From NCBI GenBank assembly GCA_004357435.1, contig SMVS01000123.1, forward strand, positions 1 through 5,544: a DNA stretch of 5,544 nt, in the 5' to 3' direction. The position numbers were made by a program, and so were the translations under genes. Position 1 is the stretch's first letter. Every line of letters starts with the position of its first letter. Below the pieces are notes generated by a model, which was not told the DNA's origin, ran no database searches, and was given only the letters and a program-made list of their open reading frames with translations. The stretch is from Nitrospina sp. (GTDB lineage: Bacteria > Nitrospinota > Nitrospinia > Nitrospinales > Nitrospinaceae). Shown here one piece after another: positions 1-5,544 of this stretch.

Positions 1-1094
1 GCGCTTCCGCCGCCGGGTCCGGCGATGCCGGTCACTGCCAGCCCATAATCAGACCCTGAGCTTTTTCGCATGCCCTCTGCCATGGCGAGCGCCACCTCAC
101 GACTCACCGCGCCATGATTTTTGATCAAGCTCGAGGGGACTCCCAACCGTCTTTCCTTGGCCAGATTGCTGTAAGGCACAGCTGACTCCAGTAAATACTC
201 AGAACTTCCGGCAATATTGGTCAGGCGATGACTGATCAAGCCACCGGTGCAGGACTCCGCCACGGACAGGGTGAGATGCCGCTCCCGAAGAATCTGCCCG
301 ATCAATTCTTCCAGGGTTTCATGATCCACCCCAGCCACATGAGACCCAATTTTTTTTCGAAGATACGCCTCCGCATAATTCAGGTTGGCTGAGTGGTCTT
401 TCAAACCGCGTGCGGTCAGGCGCAGACGCACCCCCAGATGCGATGGCAACGAAGCCATCTGGACCCAGGCCTCGAGGGGAGCCACCGGACCGATTTGCTC
501 CCACAAAGCCGATTCGGAAATACCGGTGGTGTGGAGAATTCTATGCGATACTTTGCCTTTTCCCGCCGGTTCCAGATCCGGAACGATGTATTTATCCACC
601 AGGTATTCCAGTTCCAGAGGAACTCCAGGGAGAGCGTATACTCTTTGCTTGCCATTTTTGAACAACAGTCCAGGAGCCGTGCCTTTTTCGTTATGCAAGA
701 TAGTGGCATTGTCCGGTACCTCCGCTTGACTCAACGACATTTCGGGAACAGCCATGCCGCGGGATCCAAAAATTTTTTCAATGTTTTTTTCGACGGTTTC
801 ATTTTTAACAAGTTTCGATCCAAAAAACCGGACCAGCACCGCTTTCGTGATGTCATCATGGGTGGGGCCCAGACCTCCGGTCAGGACGACCACATCGACA
901 CGGGCCAGAGCTTCGTGGAGCGCCTGAGTTATCTGGTCCGCATCATCGCCCACCGTGCAGGATCGGGAAAGATACACTCCGACGGCACTCAACCGGCGGC
1001 TGATCCTGCCCAAATTGCTGTCCGCGATCAAGCCGGTGATGAGTTCGTTGCCTATGGCGATGACTTCGAGCACGCTCCAATCTCCTTTTTTCAT
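1..1094 (-). CDS. cinA: CinA-family protein, MoCF-like domain plus NMN deamidase (PncC) domain; 3' end outside the window
   Basis: The minus strand is open without a stop or frameshift for 364 codons and leaves the window at base 1. CinA proteins are usually about 410-430 residues, so roughly 50 C-terminal residues are missing. The N-terminal half is a MoCF/molybdopterin-binding-like domain: IAIGNELITG at 12-21, TGGLGPTHDD at 72-81, KGTAPG at 137-142 and LPGVPLEL at 155-162. The C-terminal half is the PncC-type domain: AESCTGG at 279-285 with the expected catalytic serine, PYSNLAK at 317-323, and TGIAGPGGG at 355-363 just before the edge. In characterised relatives the C domain deamidates nicotinamide mononucleotide and the N domain has been linked to ADP-ribose pyrophosphatase activity; a role in competence holds only in some species. 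The ATG at 1094 has AGGAGG four bases upstream. A GTG at 1073 has AAGGAG eight bases upstream and would begin MLEVIAIGNEL, closer to the usual family start. Family assignment is firm; the exact start is not. Confidence 0.95.
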   Translation of the reverse strand, partial: MKKGDWSVLEVIAIGNELITGLIADSNLGRISRRLSAVGVYLSRSCTVGDDADQITQALHEALARVDVVVLTGGLGPTHDDITKAVLVRFFGSKLVKNETVEKNIEKIFGSRGMAVPEMSLSQAEVPDNATILHNEKGTAPGLLFKNGKQRVYALPGVPLELEYLVDKYIVPDLEPAGKGKVSHRILHTTGISESALWEQIGPVAPLEAWVQMASLPSHLGVRLRLTARGLKDHSANLNYAEAYLRKKIGSHVAGVDHETLEELIGQILRERHLTLSVAESCTGGLISHRLTNIAGSSEYLLESAVPYSNLAKERRLGVPSSLIKNHGAVSREVALAMAEGMRKSSGSDYGLAVTGIAGPGGGS

Positions 1095-1129
1095 GGACCC
1101 TCCTGAACCTATCCTATAAGCTTGATTGG

Positions 1130-1158
1130 ATCATAACCCTCCCAAAAAAACAAATGAA
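1130..1158 (-). promoter_or_regulatory. weak candidate promoter for cinA in the divergent gap
   Basis: Reading the minus strand, TATGAT (1135-1130) matches five of six bases of the sigma70 -10 consensus. Seventeen bases upstream is TTCATT (1158-1153), a poor -35 element matching three of six. It points at cinA, whose start lies about 36 bases further on. The -35 element would overlap the first codons of the divergent MFS gene. I saw no comparable plus-strand promoter for the MFS gene in this 59-bp gap. This is consensus matching by eye and could be chance. Confidence 0.25.
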
Positions 1159-2389
1159 TGAATCACATGATAATTTGAAACTGTCTGAAAACAGCACGCG
1201 CACTTTTCACCTGGATTTATTGCGTGGCATGTTTCGCGGCGTTCTCACTTCCGGAACGCAAACCTTCGGACTGTTCATCGCCATTCGCTATTTTAATGCG
1301 AACGATATTTGCAAATCCCTTATCGGAGCCGCGCCCTTTATTGGCATGCTATTGTCCCTCCTCTTGGTGTATTACGCGTCGCGAACCCAGTGGAAAAATT
1401 CCACTTGGGGAGGACTGTCGGCCGCCGTCTGCGGCGTTTTTCTACTCACCGCCGCGTTCACCACCTCTCTTTGGTCGTACACCGTGGCCGTGGTTCTAGG
1501 ATTTGCCTTTTTGACGGCCCTGTTGCCGTTCCTCACCGCCATTTATCACGACAATTACCCGGCAAACCGGCGGGGCGCCTTTTATTCACGAGCGGTTATT
1601 GTGACGGTGGTGGTTTCCGCGTGCTCTGGATTTCTCGGATCCTCATGGCTGGATCAGGACCTGCGCAATTACCAATGGATTTTGATCTTTTTAGGTTTAG
1701 CTGGATTGGGCAAGGCTTACGCCATTTATTTGATGCCCTCGCAAAAAATGGAGGACAGTGACTACGCGCACCCTCTGGGAAACTTTAGACTGATTTTTGA
1801 GGATCGATCTTTTGGTTATATCCTGCTAACCTGGTTCATCATGGGCTTCGCCAATTTATGGGTCCTGCCCTTGCGGGTCGATTACCTGACCTCCAGTGTT
1901 TACGGTATCGAAGGTTCGGCCTTGTTTGTGGCCACCATCATCACCATTATTCCAGACAGCATGCGGGCCCTTTCATTGCCCTTTCTCGCCAAACTGTTCG
2001 ACGAAATTAATTTTATTGTTCTCCGCATGTTTTTAAACGTCACCTTTGCGGTCGGAATCGGCCTGTTTTTTCTCACCCGCGAACCCTGGGTGATCGCTTT
2101 GGGCTCGGCGCTCATCGGCATCGCTTTTGGCGGCGGCACCATCGCCTGGAACCTGTGGGTCACCAAATACGCGCCTCCCGGCAAAGTCGCGGCTTACATG
2201 TCCGTGCATGTCGGCCTCACCGGAATTCGTGGGACCCTCGGCCCGATGGTGGGTTTCTGGGCAGTGAGCCATATCGGCCCCACCAACATCGGCCTGGTGT
2301 CCTTCGCCATGATGATCCTGGCCACGGTGATGCTGGTGCCGGAAATCAAGCACGGGAAAGGGCGAAACACTAGCGGGTCCACGCATTGA
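1154..2389 (+). CDS. MFS transporter, 12 predicted transmembrane helices, substrate unknown
   Basis: This 411-residue inner-membrane protein is nearly all hydrophobic helices. I place twelve by eye at about 28-46, 54-74, 85-103, 107-130, 145-163, 173-193, 219-240, 252-270, 287-306, 311-335, 350-373 and 378-396. The hydrophilic stretch at about 194-215 fits the usual central cytoplasmic loop between two six-helix halves. Length and topology match the major facilitator superfamily. The loop after helix 2 (YYASRTQWKN, 73-82) lacks the classical GxxxDRxGRR motif A. The loop after helix 4 carries NYPANRRGAFYSR (134-146), a basic signature seen in some uncharacterised MFS groups. No substrate can be named. 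There is no clear Shine-Dalgarno sequence before the ATG, where the upstream bases are C- and A-rich. The gene is divergent from cinA, and purE downstream has its own promoter, so it is probably transcribed alone. Confidence 0.85.
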   Translation: MNESHDNLKLSENSTRTFHLDLLRGMFRGVLTSGTQTFGLFIAIRYFNANDICKSLIGAAPFIGMLLSLLLVYYASRTQWKNSTWGGLSAAVCGVFLLTAAFTTSLWSYTVAVVLGFAFLTALLPFLTAIYHDNYPANRRGAFYSRAVIVTVVVSACSGFLGSSWLDQDLRNYQWILIFLGLAGLGKAYAIYLMPSQKMEDSDYAHPLGNFRLIFEDRSFGYILLTWFIMGFANLWVLPLRVDYLTSSVYGIEGSALFVATIITIIPDSMRALSLPFLAKLFDEINFIVLRMFLNVTFAVGIGLFFLTREPWVIALGSALIGIAFGGGTIAWNLWVTKYAPPGKVAAYMSVHVGLTGIRGTLGPMVGFWAVSHIGPTNIGLVSFAMMILATVMLVPEIKHGKGRNTSGSTH

Positions 2390-2403
2390 ACCGCAGGCAT
2401 TGC

Positions 2404-2432
2404 TTGATCTAATCCCGTAAAATTGTTATAAA
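2404..2432 (+). promoter_or_regulatory. sigma70-type promoter for the purE cluster
   Basis: TTGATC at 2404-2409 (-35, four of six consensus bases) is followed after exactly 17 bases by TATAAA at 2427-2432 (-10, five of six). Transcription would start near 2439, giving a 5' leader of about 70 bases before purE. It is the best promoter match I found in an intergenic region here, and it sits directly upstream of a four-gene same-strand cluster. Identified by eye only. Confidence 0.55.
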
Positions 2433-2442
2433 AAAGACAATT
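2421..2442. promoter_or_regulatory. inverted repeat overlapping the purE -10 region, possible operator
   Basis: AATTGT (2421-2426) and ACAATT (2437-2442) are perfect reverse complements separated by 10 bases. The left arm abuts the -10 hexamer and the right arm covers the predicted transcription start. A repressor bound here would block the promoter. It does not resemble the E. coli PurR operator. The arms are AT-rich, so chance symmetry is quite possible. It is unlikely to be an RNA hairpin because most of it lies upstream of the predicted start. Confidence 0.3.
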
Positions 2443-2498
2443 GAGAAATTTTCATCATCCTATTCCGGCGGGGCTCAACCGTCTCATCCATTCAAACT

Positions 2499-2503
2499 GG
2501 GAG
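2499..2503 (+). promoter_or_regulatory. ribosome binding site that supports the TTG start of purE
   Basis: GGGAG lies seven bases before the TTG at 2511, which is ideal spacing. The next in-frame ATG (about 2556) would remove residues just before the conserved GSDSD motif, so this site decides in favour of TTG. Confidence 0.6.
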
Positions 2504-2510
2504 CAAGCCA

Positions 2511-3047
2511 TTGGCTACAAAAAAACAATCCAAACGACCCTTGGTGGGCATTGTCATGGGCAGTGATTCGGATCACCCCATCATGGCAGAAGCCGCCAAA
2601 GTTTTAGAAGATTTTGGCGTGCCCCACGAAGTCCTGGTGGCATCGGCCCACCGTTCCCCAGCCAGAACCCAAAAATACGTGCGGCAGGCAGGGAAACGGG
2701 GAATTCAGGTTTTGATCGCCGGTGCCGGCGGTGCCGCTCACTTGGCGGGAGTCATCGCGGCCGAAACTATTTCACCTGTTATCGGGGTTCCCATCGATTC
2801 CTCCGCACTCAAAGGATTGGATTCCCTGTTGTCGACGGCCCAGATGCCAGGCGGAATTCCTGTGGCCACCATGGCCATCGGCAAGGCCGGAGCCAAAAAC
2901 GCCGGCCTGCTCGCCGTGCAAATATTAGCTATCAGAAATTCAGCGCTGTCCAAAAAACTCCAGCAATTCAAAAAAGACCAAGCCAGTGCCGTGGAGAAAA
3001 AAAGTCGGAAGGTTGAAAAACAGCATGGCAAAATTACTTCATCTTGA
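2511..3047 (+). CDS. purE: N5-carboxyaminoimidazole ribonucleotide mutase, class I PurE
   Basis: PurE converts N5-CAIR to 4-carboxyaminoimidazole ribonucleotide (CAIR) in de novo purine synthesis in the cytoplasm. The 178-residue product has the whole family signature in order: VGIVMGSDSD at 12-21, SAHRSP at 45-50 with the catalytic histidine, GAGGAAHLAG at 71-80, IGVPID at 91-96, and LLSTAQMPGGIPVAT at 106-120. The AHR and GGAAHL motifs indicate the bacterial class I type, which works with PurK, not the class II enzyme that uses AIR and CO2 directly. The start is TTG with a well-spaced GGGAG. The protein is slightly longer than E. coli PurE (169 residues) because of a lysine-rich tail at about 149-178. 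Its last 23 bases overlap the start of tsaC, indicating co-transcription and perhaps translational coupling. No purK is seen in the window. Confidence 0.96.
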   Translation: MATKKQSKRPLVGIVMGSDSDHPIMAEAAKVLEDFGVPHEVLVASAHRSPARTQKYVRQAGKRGIQVLIAGAGGAAHLAGVIAAETISPVIGVPIDSSALKGLDSLLSTAQMPGGIPVATMAIGKAGAKNAGLLAVQILAIRNSALSKKLQQFKKDQASAVEKKSRKVEKQHGKITSS

Positions 3048-3663
3048 CGCGACAGATTGTTCTTCGCTACCCCTCATCAAGAAAACTTTGGCGAGGGGAG
3101 GACTCATCGGCTTCCCCACCGACACTTTTTACGGTATCGGGGCTGATCCCTTCAATCCCGAGGCGGTGGCAAAAATTTTCAAAATTAAAAACCGTCCCAC
3201 CGGCAAACCCATCCTGGTGTTGGTGAGTTCCCTTCAGCAATTGAGTTTATTGACCCAAAAAATAAGCCCCCTGGCACAAACCGCTATCGACGCGTTTTGG
3301 CCGGGGCCGCTGACCCTGCTGTTCGAAGCCCTGCCGGACCTACCCCAAGCCTTGACGGGCGGGACCGGAAAAATTGGAGTCCGGTTGCCATCCCACACGT
3401 TCACCCAAAAACTGATTGACGGCATCGGGCATCCGCTAACAGCCTCCAGCGCAAATTTAAGCGGTGGAAACAATCCTGAGACTGCGCAGGAAGTTGAGCA
3501 GTCGCTGGGATCAGATCTAGACTTGATCCTGGATGGCGGCAAGACAAAGGGCCAGCAACCTTCAACTGTTTTGGATTCGACTGATTCTCCACCGCGAATA
3601 GTTCGGGAAGGCGCGGTGCCGCGAGCGGCAATTGAATCTGTGCTAAACTGCGTTTGTACCTGA
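3025..3663 (+). CDS. tsaC: L-threonylcarbamoyladenylate synthase, Sua5/YrdC/TsaC family
   Basis: The enzyme makes threonylcarbamoyl-AMP from threonine, bicarbonate and ATP. The TsaD-TsaB-TsaE machinery then transfers this group to A37 of ANN-decoding tRNAs to form t6A. The 212-residue product is a single YrdC-type domain: FPTDTFYGIG at 30-39, KNRPTGKPI at 55-63, WPGPLT at 92-97, GVRLPSH at 118-124, TASSANLSG at 139-147, STVLD at 180-184 and RIVREGAVP at 191-199. There is no room for the extra C-terminal Sua5 domain, so this is the short form. I chose ATG 3025 because the family usually begins about 25-30 residues before the PTDT motif. A GTG at 2986 would add 13 unconserved residues. GGAAGG at 3007-3012 is 12 bases before the ATG, a rather long spacing, so coupling to purE translation is plausible. 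YciO-like paralogues of unproven function share this fold, but the conserved motifs favour true TsaC. Confidence 0.93.
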   Translation: MAKLLHLDATDCSSLPLIKKTLARGGLIGFPTDTFYGIGADPFNPEAVAKIFKIKNRPTGKPILVLVSSLQQLSLLTQKISPLAQTAIDAFWPGPLTLLFEALPDLPQALTGGTGKIGVRLPSHTFTQKLIDGIGHPLTASSANLSGGNNPETAQEVEQSLGSDLDLILDGGKTKGQQPSTVLDSTDSPPRIVREGAVPRAAIESVLNCVCT

Positions 3664-3675
3664 TTAGAGGATATT

Positions 3676-4056
3676 ATGATTCACGGAACGGGTGTAGACA
3701 TCATTGAAATTTCGCGCATCAAGAAATCAATGGACCGGTACGCTGGCAAGTTTGAAGAAAAAATTTTCACTCAGCAGGAAATTGAATATTGCCGGTCCAA
3801 GGCAGACCCCTGCAAACACTTCGCTGGCAGGTTCGCGGCCAAGGAAGCGATTCTGAAGTCGCTGGGCACGGGGATGGCCCAGGGAATTTCCTGGAAGGAC
3901 ATGGAAATTTTAAACCAGGAATCCGGAGCGCCCGTATTGCAGATCACGGGTGGTGGTAAAGCAGTTTTTGATTCATTGAACCTTAAAAATATACATATCT
4001 CGATATCGCATGACAAACTGTACGCCATTGCCCAGGCAGTTGCAGAATTGAAATAA
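3676..4056 (+). CDS. acpS: holo-[acyl-carrier-protein] synthase (4'-phosphopantetheinyl transferase)
   Basis: AcpS moves the 4'-phosphopantetheine group from coenzyme A to the conserved serine of apo-ACP, producing the active carrier for fatty acid and lipid A synthesis. The product has 126 residues, the normal family length. The N-terminal GTGVDIIEISRI at 4-15 contains the magnesium-binding Asp8, and FAGRFAAKEAILKSLGTG at 49-66 contains the partner Glu57. HISISHDKLYAIAQAVAE at 107-124 is the typical C-terminal ISISH motif. The ATG is preceded by AGAGGA, with GAGG at 3667-3670 five bases away. It starts 12 bases after the tsaC stop, so the two are almost certainly co-transcribed. All key residues are present. 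Confidence 0.96.
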   Translation: MIHGTGVDIIEISRIKKSMDRYAGKFEEKIFTQQEIEYCRSKADPCKHFAGRFAAKEAILKSLGTGMAQGISWKDMEILNQESGAPVLQITGGGKAVFDSLNLKNIHISISHDKLYAIAQAVAELK

Positions 4057-4126
4057 TATTGTCCGTCAAGCAAGTGAACAGCGCTTAGACCCACCACCCT
4101 CCCTCAAACCCATTCAGGCAAGGCCC

Positions 4127-5068
4127 TTGGATCCCAGACAAACGGTTCTCAAAAAAATCCGCTACTTCCTGGAATACGTTTTATTCCTGCTGTTCTATTC
4201 TTTGATTAAGAACAGGACGGCGTCGGGAATTTACAGGCTGGGCAAGGGAATTGGGACGATGCTCTATCACCTGTCGGCCCAGCGCCGGCACATCGCGCGA
4301 ATCAACCTCGACATTGCTTTCGGCGACACCAAGGATGATCGGGAAAAAAACCGGATCGCCAAACAGTCCATGATCCAAACAGCGGTCACCGCTCTCCAGT
4401 TCCTTTGGGTGGCGCAGGACACCCGGGAGCGGGTCCACCAGCTGATGGACCCTGAATCCGAAAACCTGGAACTGCTTGAGCAATGCCTTGCCCGGGGCAA
4501 GGGGGTGTTTTTTCTGATCGCTCATTTTGGCAATTGGGAGGTGACGGGTATCCATTTAGGCTACCGTAAAATCAGCAAGGTTCACACCATTTCGCGCAAA
4601 CTGGACAATCCTTATCTGGAAAAATTTGTCATGGATTTGAGATCAGCCTCCGGCAATACGGTTTTCCACAAAGACGAGTCCCCGCGAAAAATAATGCGCG
4701 CCCTCAAACAAAATTCCTGCGTGGGTGTGATGATGGATCAGAACGCTGGCGACTGGGGCCTGTTCGTCGATTTCTTCGGTAAAAAAGCATCGACCCCGCG
4801 CTCACTGGCGGTTCTCAGTTATTCGACGGGCGCGGCGATCCTTCCTTTATTTTGCCAGCCCACTCAGAAAGGAAAGTACCGCGCCGTTTACGGGCCGGAA
4901 CTGGTATTAGAAAAAACGGATGACAAGCAACAGGATATTATCCGGTGGACCGCGGCCTGTGAAAAAATGCTGGAAGATAAAATTCGGGAAAATCCTGAGG
5001 CGTGGATGTGGATACACCGCCGATGGAAGGCACGCCCCCCTGACGAAAACGGAAGCCCCATTTATTGA
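4127..5068 (+). CDS. LpxL/HtrB-like lysophospholipid (lipid A) acyltransferase
   Basis: Members of this family add a secondary acyl chain, usually from acyl-ACP, to the Kdo-lipid A precursor at the inner face of the inner membrane. The 313-residue length is typical. A membrane segment lies at about 11-27. The catalytic HX4E motif appears as AHFGNWE (His133, Glu138). DQNAG follows at 204-208, then VDFFGKKASTPR at 214-225 and the C-terminal PEAWMWIHRRWK at 290-301. The order matches LpxL/LpxM, but which acyl chain and position cannot be told, and glycolipid acyltransferases of the same superfamily are possible. The start is TTG: the frame is open back to a TGA at 4049 but holds no ATG or GTG upstream. 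The next in-frame ATG (residue 45) would delete the membrane anchor. AAGG at 4120-4123 is only three bases from the TTG, so initiation looks weak. It lies 70 bases after acpS with no terminator or promoter visible between, so it may end the purE operon. Confidence 0.9.
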   Translation: MDPRQTVLKKIRYFLEYVLFLLFYSLIKNRTASGIYRLGKGIGTMLYHLSAQRRHIARINLDIAFGDTKDDREKNRIAKQSMIQTAVTALQFLWVAQDTRERVHQLMDPESENLELLEQCLARGKGVFFLIAHFGNWEVTGIHLGYRKISKVHTISRKLDNPYLEKFVMDLRSASGNTVFHKDESPRKIMRALKQNSCVGVMMDQNAGDWGLFVDFFGKKASTPRSLAVLSYSTGAAILPLFCQPTQKGKYRAVYGPELVLEKTDDKQQDIIRWTAACEKMLEDKIRENPEAWMWIHRRWKARPPDENGSPIY

Positions 5069-5096
5069 CATCCGATGAGCTGAAAAGGGCGGATTG

Positions 5097-5516
5097 TTAA
5101 GAGCGGACGCTCCATTTGCTGGGTCCCTGCAGGAAAATAGTGAGCAGGGCGGCGATCAGGACAAAATTGTATTCAAATCCTTTTTGGGCAATATTGAAAC
5201 CGTTGACACCGTGGACATAAATGATGGCCACCAGCATCACCACAATCAATGGCAAAGTGGCCCAACGCGCGTAGATTCCAAACACCAGAGCCAAGCCGCA
5301 AAAAAATTCGGCGCCGCTGGCCAGCCAGGCGCTGACTTCAGGAAACGGAACCTGTATCGAGGACAACCATTTTGCAAAGCCGCCCACGCCATGCCCTCCA
5401 AACGCGCCAAATAATTTTTGAGAGCCGTGGTAAATGAAAATCCACCCCACCGATAACCGCAAAATCAGGTGCGCTAACCCCGGATAGGTGAAAATCACAT
5501 TAGGCAGTAGGCTCAT
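5097..5516 (-). CDS. DoxX family membrane protein
   Basis: This 139-residue protein has four hydrophobic segments at about 14-30, 62-82, 84-103 and 116-130, the usual DoxX topology and length. Family-like features are LRLSVGWIFIYHGSQKLFG at 19-37 (R..G..F...G..KL pattern), the acidic residue in helix 2 (SGAEFFCGLALVFG, 67-80), and the tail FEYNFVLIAA...LQGPSKWSV at 114-138, which parallels the common GW-E-Y and GPG-x-WS-LD ending. DoxX-type proteins are named after a subunit of an archaeal thiosulfate:quinone oxidoreductase, but most bacterial members, including this one, have no proven reaction, and links to redox or thiol stress are only suggestions. A modest AGAGA element precedes the ATG. 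The gene converges on the acyltransferase with 28 bases between stops and belongs to a separate unit starting near the right edge. Confidence 0.88.
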   Translation of the reverse strand: MSLLPNVIFTYPGLAHLILRLSVGWIFIYHGSQKLFGAFGGHGVGGFAKWLSSIQVPFPEVSAWLASGAEFFCGLALVFGIYARWATLPLIVVMLVAIIYVHGVNGFNIAQKGFEYNFVLIAALLTIFLQGPSKWSVRS

Positions 5517-5544
5517 TCAATCATCTCTTTCAGGATTCTTCAAC

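Noticed and set aside
393..1106. Long plus-strand open frame (about 237 codons, GTG start) antisense to cinA, plus shorter ones nearby
   Set aside because: It lies entirely over an intact, strongly conserved minus-strand cinA frame, has no recognisable motif and no ribosome binding site. It is a shadow of cinA coding.
2421..2442. Resemblance of the dyad to the E. coli lac operator arms
   Set aside because: The arm hexamers match, but the spacer is 10 bases instead of 9, the central sequence differs, and no LacI-type gene or sugar operon is nearby. Treated as coincidence.
2390..2510. Terminator after the MFS gene
   Set aside because: No GC-rich hairpin with a T-tract was found; the only symmetry is the AT-rich dyad at the promoter.
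2986..3024. Upstream GTG start adding 13 residues to TsaC
   Set aside because: The added residues are lysine/arginine-rich, unlike the family N-terminus, and are encoded within the purE tail. ATG 3025 fits the family better.
5101..5112. GAGC-GGAC-GCTC small palindrome at the convergent gene ends, a possible terminator
   Set aside because: The stem is very short, there is no following T-run on either strand, and it lies inside the last doxX codons. The 28-bp gap shows no better hairpin.
1..5544. Mobile elements, CRISPR arrays, tRNA/rRNA genes, defence or biosynthetic systems
   Set aside because: No transposase or integrase motifs, repeat-spacer pattern, tRNA-like folds or unexplained coding space were seen; nearly all bases are covered by recognisable housekeeping or transporter genes.

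Overview
This looks like an ordinary chromosomal stretch from a Gram-negative bacterium. The main clue is a lipid A-type (LpxL/HtrB-like) acyltransferase, an enzyme of lipopolysaccharide-bearing outer membranes. The other genes are core bacterial genes: purE, tsaC/sua5, acpS and a two-domain cinA. Base composition is moderate, start codons are mixed (ATG and TTG), and there is no coding or compositional sign of recent transfer. The two-domain CinA argues against a close enterobacterial relative. A Nitrospinota- or deltaproteobacteria-like source is only a guess from general impression, and the window alone cannot settle the phylum.

Layout: bases 1-1094 hold the 5' part of cinA on the minus strand, which runs off the left edge. 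A 59-bp divergent gap separates it from a 12-helix MFS transporter on the plus strand (1154-2389). A 121-bp intergenic region follows, with a good sigma70-type promoter and an operator-like dyad. Next comes a compact plus-strand cluster: purE (2511-3047, TTG start), tsaC (3025-3663, overlapping purE by 23 nt), acpS (3676-4056, 12 nt downstream) and an lpxL-like acyltransferase (4127-5068, TTG start). A small DoxX-family membrane protein lies convergently on the minus strand (5097-5516), only 28 bp past the acyltransferase stop.

The cluster serves biosynthesis. PurE makes CAIR for purines and TsaC makes the threonylcarbamoyl-AMP used in tRNA t6A. AcpS activates acyl carrier protein, and the LpxL-like enzyme probably uses acyl-ACP for lipid A. 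The last two genes are therefore functionally linked through ACP. CinA is a pyridine-nucleotide repair/recycling type protein. The substrates of the MFS and DoxX proteins cannot be read from sequence.

I found no mobile element, CRISPR array, tRNA, rRNA, toxin-antitoxin pair or defence system, and no convincing previously undescribed system. The findings below are modest points about start codons, the purE promoter and gene arrangement.
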